A DNA stretch of 64,000 nt from Streptomyces sp. AJS327 (GTDB lineage Bacteria; Actinomycetota; Actinomycetes; Streptomycetales; Streptomycetaceae), in NCBI RefSeq assembly GCF_013450295.1, contig NZ_SKBR01000004.1, forward strand, positions 124,001 to 188,000. Reading direction: 5' to 3'. Below are positions 1 to 8,445 of this stretch, piece by piece. The notes beneath the pieces are model-generated. The model had not been told where the DNA came from and searched no databases. It saw only the letters and a list, made by a program, of their open reading frames with translations. A program made the translations under genes and the position numbers. Positions within the stretch are counted from its first letter, which is position 1. The number at the start of each line of letters is the position of its first letter.

Positions 1-1756
1 CGTACAGCTCGTCGTGCTCCATCAGGTCCTGGTGGACACCGGTCGCGCGGACCTTGCCGTCCTCCATGACCACGATCTTGTCGGCGTCCACCACGGTGGA
101 GATCCGGTGGGCGATCGCGACGACCGCGCAGCGCTCCGACACCCGCTTGATGACCTCGCGGAACTCCTCCTCCGTCTTGGTGTCCAGGTTGGAGGTGGCC
201 TCGTCGAGCAGCATCACCGCGGGCTTCTGGAGCAGGGTGCGGGCGATGCAGAGCCGCTGGCGCTGACCGCCGGACATCCCGGCGCCGTTGTCGCCCAGCT
301 CGGTGTCCAGACCGTTCGGCAGCGCGGCTACCACGTCCCGCAGCCCGGCCATCTCGACCGCGTCCAGGATGTCGGCCTCACCGGCGTACGGGTTGGCGTA
401 GGTCAGGTTCTCGCGGATGGTGCCGCGCATCGCGGCGCTGTCCTGCTGGACGTAGCCGACCAGACCGCGGACCGTGTCCAGCGGCAGGGCCTCGATGTTC
501 TGGCCGCCGAGCAGGATGCTGCCGCCGTCCAGCTTGTACAGCCGCTCGATCAGGTTGAACAGGGTGGACTTGCCCGCCCCGGAGGGGCCGACGACGGCGG
601 TCAGACCGCGGGTCGGAACCCGGAAGGAAACCCCGGAGAGCGCCTCCTGCTTCTCGCCGACCTCGGCCGCGTAGCCGAAGCGCACCTGGTGGAACTCGAC
701 CGCGCCCTTGCCCTGGGCCAGCGAACCGACCAGCGCGGGCTGCTTGGCGCCGGTGCCGTCCTGCTCCTCCTGCGGGAGGTTGGTCAGCTCGTCGACGCGC
801 TCCATCGCGGCGCGGCCCTGCACGAACTCACCGATCGCCATGAACAGCATCGCCAGCGGCGACACCAGCTGGAACAGGTACATGATGAAGGCGGTCAGAT
901 CGGCCATGTCCATCGTGCCGTTCGCGACCCGGGTCATCCCGACACCGACGACGACGGCGAGCGACGCCTGGGTACCGACGTTCACGGCCGGGGTCAGCAG
1001 CGCGTTGAAGGCGTTGACGCGGACGCCGGAGGCACGGGCCCGCTCGGCGAGCGTGCCGATGCGGAACATCTCGCGGTTCTCGGCGCGGGACGCCTTGACG
1101 GTCGGCAGCGCGCCCAGGACCCGCTGCATGTCGGCGCCGAACTCGCCGGTGTCCTCGCGGTTCTGGTACGAGGCGGTGCGCAGCTTGCGGGCGAAGCCGA
1201 CCGAGACCAGGCAGGCGGTACCGAGCACCGCGCAGGTGATCAGCATCATCTTCCAGTCCAGGTAGAACATCAGGCCGATACCGCCGACGACGGTGGCCGA
1301 GTTCAGGACCAGCTGCGCCATCGCCTGGGACAGCGCGATCTTCACCAGCGAGGTGTCGGTCACCGCGCGGGTGAGCAGGTCACCCTGCGAGTGCTTCTGG
1401 TAGGCGGCGAGGTCCGAGCGGAGCAGCCGCCCGGTCAGCAACTGCCGTACGTCGAAGACGATGTCCTCACCGGCCTTGCCGATGACGAACGCCTGCACCG
1501 ACTGGAGGGCGGCGCCCGCCAGGAACAGCGCGACCAGCTGCGTGATCGGCTTGCTGAGCGACTCCTCCTTGGACGCCGCGGTGATCATCTGGCCGATGGC
1601 CCAGGGCTGCGCCAGCGAGGCGACGACGCCCCCGAGCCCGAGCACCACACCCAGGATCAGCAGACCGCGGTGGCGCTTGGCGACCCCCACGATCGTCTCC
1701 GAGTCGTTCCGGCTGGGATATCCCTGGTTGTTCTGCGTGGTCGGCGTGGTAGTCAT
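1..1756 (-). CDS. ABC exporter, fused TMD-NBD (3' end outside window)
   Basis: Membrane ABC exporter of the half-transporter type, probably acting as a homodimer that pumps a peptide or lipid outward. The N-terminal ~310 residues form the ABC-transporter membrane domain (segments start near residue 33). The C-terminal ATPase has Walker A GPSGAGKST (about residue 389), the signature MSGGQ (about 493), Walker B VMLLDEATS and an H-loop AHRIST. No N-terminal C39 peptidase domain precedes the TMD, so leader cleavage must be done elsewhere. The start is the ATG at 1756 (MTTTPTT). The gene runs off the left edge, so the last residues are missing. It lies 87 bp downstream of the SdpA-like gene on the same strand, which makes it the likely exporter of the peptide cassette at 4.5-4.9 kb. 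Confidence 0.9.
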   Translation of the reverse strand, partial: MTTTPTTQNNQGYPSRNDSETIVGVAKRHRGLLILGVVLGLGGVVASLAQPWAIGQMITAASKEESLSKPITQLVALFLAGAALQSVQAFVIGKAGEDIVFDVRQLLTGRLLRSDLAAYQKHSQGDLLTRAVTDTSLVKIALSQAMAQLVLNSATVVGGIGLMFYLDWKMMLITCAVLGTACLVSVGFARKLRTASYQNREDTGEFGADMQRVLGALPTVKASRAENREMFRIGTLAERARASGVRVNAFNALLTPAVNVGTQASLAVVVGVGMTRVANGTMDMADLTAFIMYLFQLVSPLAMLFMAIGEFVQGRAAMERVDELTNLPQEEQDGTGAKQPALVGSLAQGKGAVEFHQVRFGYAAEVGEKQEALSGVSFRVPTRGLTAVVGPSGAGKSTLFNLIERLYKLDGGSILLGGQNIEALPLDTVRGLVGYVQQDSAAMRGTIRENLTYANPYAGEADILDAVEMAGLRDVVAALPNGLDTELGDNGAGMSGGQRQRLCIARTLLQKPAVMLLDEATSNLDTKTEEEFREVIKRVSERCAVVAIAHRISTVVDADKIVVMEDGKVRATGVHQDLMEHDELY

Positions 1757-1843
1757 CGCCGCTCCCCCCTCTTCGGTGCGTGCGTGCTGCCGCACTGGGC
1801 GCGGCACGTGGTCTGGCTGGTCATGGGGCCCTCCCGGGGCTCG

Positions 1844-2464
1844 TCAGCTCGCCTCGGCGGGCTGGTCGGCCCTCGCGGGAGCGGTGGCCGGTGTCGCCTG
1901 TGGGGTGTGCTCGGCCGCCATCGGCGTGTAGGGCGACACGAAGACGATCTCCGGCTCGGTGGTCTCGTCGTAGCCGGTGGTGCGGGCCAGCGTGAACTGG
2001 AAGCCCTTCACCTCCGCCGCGCCGGACTCCCGGATCGTGCGGCGCAGGTAGGCGCTGAGCAGACGGTAGGAAGGCAGCCGGGTGACGGTCTGGAAGCCCT
2101 TCTTCAGGTGCGCCTGAAGCTCGTTGCAGATGTCGAAGACGGCCTTCTCGGTGCGTCGCTCCGGGAACCAGGCGGCCTGCCGGGCCCGCCGTCCCGCGAT
2201 GACCTCCAGCGGCCGCCAGTCCGAGGTCTCGCCGGCGGCGTCCAGCGTCCGGTAGAAGAGCACGAAGTCGTGCTGCGCCGGATGCGGGGCGAAGAACCGC
2301 CAGTTGGGCAGGATCGAGCCGAGCCGGTCGAGCCGCTGGATCCGGTTGAACGCCGGGTGCGGGTGCTGGGCGGCCAGCGTGCCGATCAGCACACCCGCTC
2401 CCGCGACGCGGGCGACGGCGCCGGGCCCGGTGAAGGCGCGGCCGAGGGCCGAGAGAACGCTCAT
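1844..2464 (-). CDS. SdpA-like membrane-anchored protein
   Basis: 206 residues. A single hydrophobic segment (about residues 12-33) suggests an N-terminal membrane anchor. It is followed by a soluble domain with the motif LPNWRFFAPHPAQHD (about residues 53-67), which resembles the conserved 'W-F(T/A)-P' block of SdpA-type proteins that work with an HTTM protein. In Bacillus SdpA and SdpB together mature the SdpC toxin; here the neighbour is also an HTTM protein. The start ATG overlaps the stop of the HTTM-hydrolase gene by 4 bp (ATGA), so the two are translationally coupled and probably act together. The family call rests on a short motif plus context, not on a database search. It could also be an uncharacterised actinobacterial protein family. 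Confidence 0.55.
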   Translation of the reverse strand: MSVLSALGRAFTGPGAVARVAGAGVLIGTLAAQHPHPAFNRIQRLDRLGSILPNWRFFAPHPAQHDFVLFYRTLDAAGETSDWRPLEVIAGRRARQAAWFPERRTEKAVFDICNELQAHLKKGFQTVTRLPSYRLLSAYLRRTIRESGAAEVKGFQFTLARTTGYDETTEPEIVFVSPYTPMAAEHTPQATPATAPARADQPAEAS

Positions 2465-4365
2465 CGTTCCTCCTGGGCGGTCACGGTGGAGTGGGTGGTC
2501 CCGTCGGCGTCGCCGGTCGCGCGGGTGTCCAGCGCGGCGAGGAAGTCGAGGATGCGGCGGGCGGTCTCGGTGCCCAGCCGCGGGTCGGTCAGCATCGAGT
2601 CGTGGTCGGCGCCCTCCAGCACCTCGGTGCGGACCAGCCGCCCCGAGCCGCGGTGCGCGTCGGCCAACTCACGGTGCAGCAACAGGTGTTCGGGATCGCG
2701 GTCCACGGTCTGCTGGGCTGAGAGGACCAGTGCCGCGGTCGGAAGCCGGTCCAGCTCGCCCTCGTAGGTGCTGAACTCCCGCTCGGCCGCCGTCCATTCA
2801 CGGACCGAGGCGCGCCACATGCGGGCGTCCGCGTACTGCGCGAAGGCGCGGGAACGGTGCCGCCGGGGCAGGTTGTCCACCCACTCGGGCCGGGCCAGCA
2901 GGGCGCCGAGCCCGGCGCGCAGGCTGACGGTGAACTGGCTCAGGTTCTCCCGCAGTGTCCCCGCCGACTTGTTCTGCTGTGCCGAGCGCCGCAGTTCGGC
3001 CGGGTGCGAGCTGTCCAGGTAGACGACGCCGCGCACCCTGCCGCCCAGTTCGGCGGCGGCCTGCCGGGCGAGTTCCCCGCCCAGCGAGTGCCCGGCCAGC
3101 ACGACCTCGCGGTCGGCGGGCACGGCACCGCGAACCAGGTCGGCCAGGTCCTCGACCGACTCCCGGAGGCTGTAGTGGGAGCCTCCCCGGTAGGAACTGG
3201 CCGCGTAACCTGCGCGGTCGTAGGTGAGCAGGTCCAACTCGCCGTCTTCCACCAGCTGTTCGGTGATCCAGCCGAAGTGCTCGACGGTCGAGGTCATTCC
3301 GTTGACGAAGACGACAACCGGGCCCTTCCGACCTGCCGTGAGGCGGGCGTTGTAAGTGAGCCGGTTGCCATGTCGCGTCACCACCGCGCGGCTGTTGCTG
3401 GGTGCGTCGGCAACGCGCGACCGCCGGCTGGCGGCGATGGCCGCCGCACCCGTGACGGCCGCCGCGCCGGTGGCCAGTGCGGCGGTCAGTATCCGGTCGT
3501 CCCGGCCCGCCACCGCGGGGTGGTTCCTCGGTGTGCTGGTGTACGCCACCATCGGGTGCATCGAGGTGAAGGCGGTGAGGAATCGTCCGAGCCCCATCAC
3601 GAAGCCGTTGGCCGTGTGGAACGCCGCCGCGCCGCCGATGATCGGCTTCGCGAGCGCCCCGCCCTTGGCGTAGGCCAAGGGGAACAGGCACTCCAGGGCG
3701 AGCACTCCGTGCGCGAGGAAGCGCGCGGGGACCGGGTGGGTGCGGGTGAGCTTCCAGAGGCCTTCGTGGCCGTACGTCCTGGTGCGCATGACACCGCTCA
3801 TCGCGGTGCCGTCTCGCCATTCCCTTCCCAGGAGCTTGACCCATCCGGAAACCAGGTACGACAGGTTGGCTTGCAGGGCGACGTACCAGAGCAGCGCGTC
3901 CTGCGTCTCCTCCCTGCGGGACATCCGGGCCAGCCCGGTCGCGGTCTGCACCAGCGTGGCGACCTGGTCGGCGCCGTCGGTGCCGAACCGGTGCCGCGGG
4001 TACAGCGCGACGTTGCTCAGGCCGAGGAACCCGTTCGCCGCGCCCCTCCACCGGCCACAGCCGGGCAGCAGCAGCGCCGCCCCCGCCGCGACCCGTGCGC
4101 CGTGCAGCGCCAGGGTGGCCCTCTCCCCGCTGACCGCGTCCAGCAGCCGGCGGGTCAGGGGAGTCGAGCCGGAGCTGAGATCCCGCTCGATGCTCCAGTC
4201 GTTCAGTCCCCCCTGCTGGATGTTGCGCCGTTGCGACAGGTGTTCCAGGCTCGCGGTCACGGCGTTGACCGCGGCCAGTCGCTCGGAGACGGCGAGCGCC
4301 CGACCACGCGAGACCGGGACGGGACCCAGCAGCGCTGACGTGAGTTTCCTCGGCCGAAGCCTCAT
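2461..4365 (-). CDS. HTTM domain fused to alpha/beta hydrolase
   Basis: 634 residues. The N-terminal half (about 85-310) is hydrophobic with several membrane segments and the HTTM-type pattern SYLVSGWVKLLGREWRDG (residues 169-186) and FHTANG (249-254), as in SdpB and vitamin-K-dependent carboxylase-like proteins. The C-terminal half (about 328-615) is a complete alpha/beta hydrolase: oxyanion strand VVFVNGM, nucleophile elbow GHSLGG with Ser427, and a catalytic His588 in GADHDS. I chose the ATG at 4365 because GGGAGGTAGCC sits directly upstream; the longer frame to 4569 has no such site and runs over the intergenic gap. It lies downstream of two small peptide genes and is coupled to the SdpA-like gene. 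The fusion suggests a membrane-bound hydrolase that cuts or acylates a hydrophobic peptide. The domain calls are fairly safe; the substrate is inferred. Confidence 0.8.
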   Translation of the reverse strand: MRLRPRKLTSALLGPVPVSRGRALAVSERLAAVNAVTASLEHLSQRRNIQQGGLNDWSIERDLSSGSTPLTRRLLDAVSGERATLALHGARVAAGAALLLPGCGRWRGAANGFLGLSNVALYPRHRFGTDGADQVATLVQTATGLARMSRREETQDALLWYVALQANLSYLVSGWVKLLGREWRDGTAMSGVMRTRTYGHEGLWKLTRTHPVPARFLAHGVLALECLFPLAYAKGGALAKPIIGGAAAFHTANGFVMGLGRFLTAFTSMHPMVAYTSTPRNHPAVAGRDDRILTAALATGAAAVTGAAAIAASRRSRVADAPSNSRAVVTRHGNRLTYNARLTAGRKGPVVVFVNGMTSTVEHFGWITEQLVEDGELDLLTYDRAGYAASSYRGGSHYSLRESVEDLADLVRGAVPADREVVLAGHSLGGELARQAAAELGGRVRGVVYLDSSHPAELRRSAQQNKSAGTLRENLSQFTVSLRAGLGALLARPEWVDNLPRRHRSRAFAQYADARMWRASVREWTAAEREFSTYEGELDRLPTAALVLSAQQTVDRDPEHLLLHRELADAHRGSGRLVRTEVLEGADHDSMLTDPRLGTETARRILDFLAALDTRATGDADGTTHSTVTAQEER

Positions 4366-4501
4366 GGCTACCTCCCAGTGCGGTGTGGTGTGCGGGGCTC
4401 TCGCTGTGCGGCGGTGCGGGGTCCGCCTGACCGGCCGGAAGGCCGGTCGGCGGCGGAACTCCCACGGGGCACCGTTGCGGTGCGTCGTGCGCGGCTGACG
4501 T

Positions 4502-4690
4502 TCAGCCCGGGATCGGGAGACCTCCGGCGTAGACCACGGCCAGTACTCCGTTGACCGCGGCCGCCACACCGAACACCGCGGGAGTGCCGAGCACCGGCGC
4601 GCCAGCGGCGCACACGACGCCCTCGGCGTCCTCGATGTCGACGGCCGCCAGTTCGGCGGAGGCGTTGATCTGCGCGGTGATGGTGTCCAT
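4502..4690 (-). CDS. Small peptide B, candidate precursor of the HTTM cassette
   Basis: 62 residues. The ATG at 4690 follows GGAGGGACCC, a good ribosome site. The N-terminal third is charged or polar (DTITAQINASAELAAVDIED) and the C-terminal part is hydrophobic and glycine/alanine-rich, ending GGLPIPG. The segment GAPVLGTPAVFG (about residues 30-41) matches GSPVLATPAVAG in the upstream peptide, so the two are paralogues. It has one Cys (residue 27). Leader-like first half, hydrophobic second half and position in front of maturation and export genes suit a ribosomal precursor of a small hydrophobic toxin or signal. It is unlike the class V precursors at 23-26 kb. Function is inferred from context only. 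Confidence 0.6.
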   Translation of the reverse strand: MDTITAQINASAELAAVDIEDAEGVVCAAGAPVLGTPAVFGVAAAVNGVLAVVYAGGLPIPG

Positions 4691-4735
4691 GGGGTCCCTC
4701 CGGGCGTCGTCAGTCCGTGCGGTGGTGGACCGGGG

Positions 4736-4921
4736 TCAGCGCCCGCCGACGTTCATGCCGACGTTGGCGTCGACCGTGACGGTCAGGCAGACGATGACGC
4801 CCTCACCGGCGACGGCCGGAGTGGCCAGTACCGGCGAACCGGTGTCGGTGATCGCACCCTGGTGGCCTTCGGTCAGCGCGCCCAGACCGCGGGTCTGCGC
4901 GTCGATCTTCTTCGCGAGCAT
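4736..4921 (-). CDS. Small peptide A, candidate precursor of the HTTM cassette
   Basis: 61 residues, starting at the ATG at 4921 with AAGGGAG upstream; a GTG two codons earlier is too close to that site. The sequence opens MLAKKIDAQTRGLG, then carries GSPVLATPAVAG (about residues 28-39), the motif shared with peptide B, and ends in a valine-rich hydrophobic stretch and MNVGGR. It has one Cys (residue 45). It is the first gene of the minus-strand cassette, 45 bp before peptide B and about 40 bp after the -10 end of the conserved promoter element at 4961-5045. The paired motif suggests either two precursors or a two-component peptide. Confidence 0.6.
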   Translation of the reverse strand: MLAKKIDAQTRGLGALTEGHQGAITDTGSPVLATPAVAGEGVIVCLTVTVDANVGMNVGGR

Positions 4922-4960
4922 GGTCACTCCCTTGGTTGGCTCTCGTTTCCGGTTGGTACG

Positions 4961-5045
4961 TCAAAAACGATGCCAGCGGCCGGGCGCCCGTTGAAGGGGA
5001 ATCGGTGTCAGCTTGCTGCACGGGGGATGCAGCTTCATGCAGCCC
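4961..5045 (-). promoter_or_regulatory. Conserved promoter/operator element, copy 1
   Basis: On the minus strand this reads GGCTGCATGAAGCTGCA, then GCAGCAAGCTGACACCG, then TTCAAC - 17 bp - CATCGT. An almost identical ~80-bp block occurs on the plus strand at 38811-38893. The spacing TTCAAC-N17-CATCGT fits a -35/-10 pair, and the repeated GCTGCA/AAGCTG words look like operator half-sites. A further GGAAGCTGCA lies upstream at about 5095-5107. It drives the peptide/HTTM/exporter cassette. Which regulator binds is unknown. Confidence 0.6.
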
Positions 5046-5658
5046 CGGAATCGCCCCGCGCGACGGGCGTTCTCACACCCCTCGGAGGTGCCGTTTTGCA
5101 GCTTCCTGCCGCGCCTCCGGGGGAGCCGGGACAGAAGTTGCCACCACGTTCGTGATCTCATCCGGCGAGCGCGCTGGCAGAATCCTGGCAGGCCGATCCG
5201 GAGCCCTTCGGGGGCGCGTCGAGAGGCGGGCCGGGGACGGGTCGGAGAACGGTTCGGGAACGGAGTGGGAGACGCTGCGGGATTTCCGTCAGGCGGCGTT
5301 TCCCACGGGACGCTGTGCCACCGAAAAGGGAAACCGGGTGGGGCGGCAGATCGGAACTCCGGCGTGCGAACCGGTGCGGAACCCGTCGGAACGCCGGCAT
5401 GAAAACCGGGGTTCTGTCACGGATTTCCGGGGATCTCCGACGGAACTCCGGTGAATCCCGCGGGAGTTCTTTTCACGGTGGTCCGTGTGATTCCCCGCCG
5501 GAGACACGGGGAGGTCGCGGGGGTGTCCCGGGGAACGCGCGGGGATTTGTCCCGGGCTCCGGGAGGCCCCATTGGCGTCCGGACGGCCGGACCACTCACG
5601 AACAAGGGCGCCCGCGCGGAACGACGCGGCACGGGCGCGGACGCGATCAGGAGGAAAC
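5046..5658. other. Intergenic region, no gene seen
   Basis: About 600 bp upstream of the minus-strand cassette. It holds one extra GAAGCTGCA operator-like word near 5100 and several GC-rich partial palindromes (around 5200-5550), but no reading frame with both actinomycete codon bias and a ribosome site. Confidence 0.5.
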
Positions 5659-5754
5659 ATGCGGAACGTTCGGAACACGCGGCACGCACGGCACGGTCTC
5701 GGCCCGGTGACGCCTGCCGGGGGAGCCGTCTCCCGCGTCAACGGCTGGCAGTAG
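5659..5754 (+). CDS. Possible 31-residue peptide
   Basis: Very short frame, MRNVRNTRHARHGLGPVTPA followed by GGAVSRVNGWQ. It is listed because an excellent AGGAGG site stands 4 bp before the ATG. It is basic in the first half, with no membrane segment and no Cys. I do not recognise it. It could be a regulatory leader peptide, a small RiPP-like precursor or chance. No modification gene is directly beside it. Confidence 0.35.
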   Translation: MRNVRNTRHARHGLGPVTPAGGAVSRVNGWQ

Positions 5755-5803
5755 CACGCCGATCCGGCGACCGGCGGTGGTCTCCTCGCTCGGCGGGACG
5801 CAC

Positions 5804-5862
5804 CGCTACCGCTGTACGGACCTCGCTACCGCTGTACGGACCTCGCTACCGCCGTGCGCACC
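5804..5862. repeat. 20-bp tandem repeat, about 2.9 copies
   Basis: Unit CGCTACCGCTGTACGGACCT is present twice exactly (5804-5823, 5824-5843), then a diverged third copy. It lies in the non-coding gap after the 31-codon frame. Confidence 0.85.
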
Positions 5863-6009
5863 ACCTGGCCGCCGTGGAGCCCGGGCGTTCACGCCCGGGG
5901 TCGGCGGGGCGCACTGACGGAGGGGAAAGCGCTCACCGGGAAGCCTCCGACGGGAACCGGGCCCGCGCCCCCGGTTGGCGGGGCCCAGGTCCTCCGGGGC
6001 CGACGGCGC

Positions 6010-6897
6010 TCACTCCCGGAGCCAGAAGCCCGACCGTTCCAACCACAGGTCCAGCAGCGGGACATCGCCCCGCACCTCGATCTCCGGGTCGGCCGCGGTG
6101 CGCCGCCGGTAGAACAGCAGGAGCAGGTCGGGCAGCGGGGCGCGCACCGTCACGGCGGCGTCCTCCCGGGCGGCGCCCGGCGCCACGGGCCCGCTGACGA
6201 CGGCGTCGCCCGTCAGGTCGACCAGCCACTCCCGCTCCGCCACCTCCCCTTCCGGCAGCCCCCGTCCCCGCGCTTCCCGTTCCGTCAACGGCCCGCCCGC
6301 CACTCGCCGTCCGGCGTCGGGTGTCGCGTCGACACCGAGGAACCGCAGCCTGCGGCCGGGGCCGAGCAGCGGGGGGACGCCGGGCGGGGCCGCGACGATC
6401 TCCGGCACGGTGCCGAACCCCATCCACTCCGCGACACCGTCGGCGGCGACGTCCTCGACGAGGGTGAACTCCGCCCCGGCCGCCCGGCTGGCGTCCGCCC
6501 GGTGGACCACCGTCTCGTGCAGCATCCGGCGCGCCCAGAACCGCGCGTTCCCGCCCGGTCCCGGCGTCCACATCGGCTCCTCGGGGTGGACCGCCCCCAG
6601 CGCTTCGACCAGCAGCGAGACTCCCTCGGCGAGCCAGGTGTCCAGCTGGTCGGGGTCCGCGGTGGCGGATCCGACCTCGTTGACCAGGTCCTCCGGCACG
6701 GGTTCGGTGGCACGGGCGCGTACGGCGCTCTCGGCCCATCGGTGCGCGTTGCCGACGTGCCGGAGGAGCTGACCGAGGGTCCACCCGGGGCAGTCGACCA
6801 CCGCCGCCGCGAGGTCCCACGTGCGCGCGACACCGCGCAACTCATCTGTCTGCGCGACGAGTTCGGTGGTGTACCGGGTGTAGTCCAGCGTGCTCAT
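6010..6897 (-). CDS. Maleylpyruvate isomerase family, mycothiol-dependent enzyme
   Basis: 295 residues from the ATG at 6897 (MSTLDYTRYTTELVAQTDEL). A four-helix DinB/MDMPI-type N-terminal domain shows the metal-binding histidine pattern, with WTLGQLLRHVGNAHRW around residue 46 and LHETVVHRADA around 140. A C-terminal domain follows (about 200-290). Family members use mycothiol as cofactor in thiol-transfer or isomerisation reactions; the substrate cannot be read from sequence. A longer in-frame start (GTG, 7005) has a low-complexity N-terminus and was rejected. It stands alone between the peptide cassette and the M16 pair, and nothing links it firmly to either. Confidence 0.8.
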   Translation of the reverse strand: MSTLDYTRYTTELVAQTDELRGVARTWDLAAAVVDCPGWTLGQLLRHVGNAHRWAESAVRARATEPVPEDLVNEVGSATADPDQLDTWLAEGVSLLVEALGAVHPEEPMWTPGPGGNARFWARRMLHETVVHRADASRAAGAEFTLVEDVAADGVAEWMGFGTVPEIVAAPPGVPPLLGPGRRLRFLGVDATPDAGRRVAGGPLTEREARGRGLPEGEVAEREWLVDLTGDAVVSGPVAPGAAREDAAVTVRAPLPDLLLLFYRRRTAADPEIEVRGDVPLLDLWLERSGFWLRE

Positions 6898-7044
6898 GAC
6901 GGCAGCGTAGGCCCGCTGGGCGGCGGTTTGACGGGGGTTCTCCGCCCCGGACCCTCCCGGACCGCCCCGGACGCTCCCGGAACCCGTACCGGCGCCGCCG
7001 CCCACGCGGGCCCAACACCTCGCAGACCACGATGAGTTGCGGAG

Positions 7045-8442
7045 CTACGCGGTGTGTACGCCCTCCTGGCCCGCGAGTTCGGGGGCGAGCTGCCCCGCGT
7101 CGCCGACGATGACGCCGCTGACCGCTGACGGATCGAGCAGCGTGCGGGCGGCGTCGGTGACCTGCCCGACGGTGACCTCCCGCAGCTGCTCCGGGAACTC
7201 GGTGACCCGCTCGGGGCCGAAGCCCATGGTCACCGCCGTCAGCACGCTGGAGGCGAAGCCCGCCTGCGAGGCCAGCGCCAGCATCGACATGCCCACGGTG
7301 TACTCGCGAGCCGCGTCCACCTCCTCGGCGGTGGGCGGTTCGTCGAGCAGCCGCCGCAGTTCGGCCCGGATCTCCCGGTAGGCGGCGGCGGTCGTCCGGG
7401 TCGAGGTGTCCGCGCTGACGGTGAAGGCCACCCGGTCCAGGTGGTCGTCGAAGCCCGCGTCGATCTGGTAGGCCAACCCCTTCGCCTCGCGCAGGTTGGT
7501 GACCAGCCGCGAGGAGAAGTAGCCGCCCAGCGTGAGCCCTGCGAGGGACAGCGCGGGGAACCGTGGGTCCCTCCGGGAGACGGTGTGCCGCACCAGTTTG
7601 ACCTGCGACTGCACGGACCCCGGACGGTCGACCAACGTCACGTTTCCGCCGCCCAGTTCGGGCAGGCTGGGCATCGGGGAGGCCGGTCCGGTGCGCTCCC
7701 AGCGCGCCGCCCGCTCAGTCACCCGGCGGACCACCGAGTCGGGATCGAGGTCGCCGACCAGGACCAGTACCGCGCCCTCCGGGTTGACCGCCCGCCGGTG
7801 CAGCGCCCGTACCTCCGCCGGGTCGGCGGCGGTGACCTCGTGGGCGTACGGGACGTCCTGGAGACTGGCCAACTCGCCGTACAGCTGGGCCAGTAGCGCC
7901 TCCTGCGCGACCATCTGCGGCTGTGCGCGGATCACCGAGATCTGCCGCACCATCCGCTGCCGCGCCTGCTCGACCTCCTGGTCCGTGTGGGCGGCTCCGG
8001 TCAGCGCGTCGATCAGCACCCGCAGGGAGAAGTCGAGTTCGGTGCCCGGCGCCGAGCCGAACACGTTCAGCTGGCGGGAGGTGCGCACCGTGCTCAGCGC
8101 GATACCCCGCCGCGCCAACTCACCTTCCAGCCAGTCTCGTTCGTAGTCGGAGGTGCCGCGCAGCAGGGTGGTGGCGAGCAGTTCGGCGGTGGCGGCCTGC
8201 CCGTGGTCGTCACAGACCAGGGGGATGGCCAGCCGGACCTCCACCATCGGGGTGGAGGGGCGGCGGGCCGCCACCAGCCGCAGCCCGTTGGGCAGCACGG
8301 TGTCGGCCAGCGCGGTGTCGGCGGCGCGGGCGCGCGCGCCCAGCGGCGGCAGCGGGCGGGGTCCCCGCTCGGTGCGGCTGATCTCCTCGGCGCTCCGGTG
8401 GCCGTGCGGCGACTCCGCCGGGGCCAGGACTTCCTCGGACAC
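7045..8442 (-). CDS. M16-family peptidase subunit lacking the zinc motif
   Basis: 465 residues with the two-lobe M16 (insulinase/pitrilysin) fold. TVLPNGLRLV opens the first lobe, and the second lobe has GGYFSSRLVTNLREAKGLAYQI, the family's R/Y substrate-binding block. The HxxEH zinc motif is absent where it should be (the segment reads QAATAELLATTLL), so this is the non-catalytic partner. It lies 3 bp after the catalytic subunit and is surely cotranscribed; such pairs form one heterodimeric protease. In class V lanthipeptide loci (lexapeptide, pristinin) paired M16 proteases are proposed to remove the leader. The nearby kinase and HopA1 genes make that the most likely role here. Confidence 0.85.
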   Translation of the reverse strand: MSEEVLAPAESPHGHRSAEEISRTERGPRPLPPLGARARAADTALADTVLPNGLRLVAARRPSTPMVEVRLAIPLVCDDHGQAATAELLATTLLRGTSDYERDWLEGELARRGIALSTVRTSRQLNVFGSAPGTELDFSLRVLIDALTGAAHTDQEVEQARQRMVRQISVIRAQPQMVAQEALLAQLYGELASLQDVPYAHEVTAADPAEVRALHRRAVNPEGAVLVLVGDLDPDSVVRRVTERAARWERTGPASPMPSLPELGGGNVTLVDRPGSVQSQVKLVRHTVSRRDPRFPALSLAGLTLGGYFSSRLVTNLREAKGLAYQIDAGFDDHLDRVAFTVSADTSTRTTAAAYREIRAELRRLLDEPPTAEEVDAAREYTVGMSMLALASQAGFASSVLTAVTMGFGPERVTEFPEQLREVTVGQVTDAARTLLDPSAVSGVIVGDAGQLAPELAGQEGVHTA

Positions 8443-8445
8443 GGC

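Noticed and set aside
14..2767. 917-codon plus-strand frame
   Set aside because: Runs opposite to the ABC exporter and SdpA-like genes; composition is His/Arg/Gly-rich without domains, a shadow of the minus-strand coding.
2857..4338. 493-codon plus-strand frame
   Set aside because: Antisense of the HTTM-hydrolase gene; no motif, poor start.
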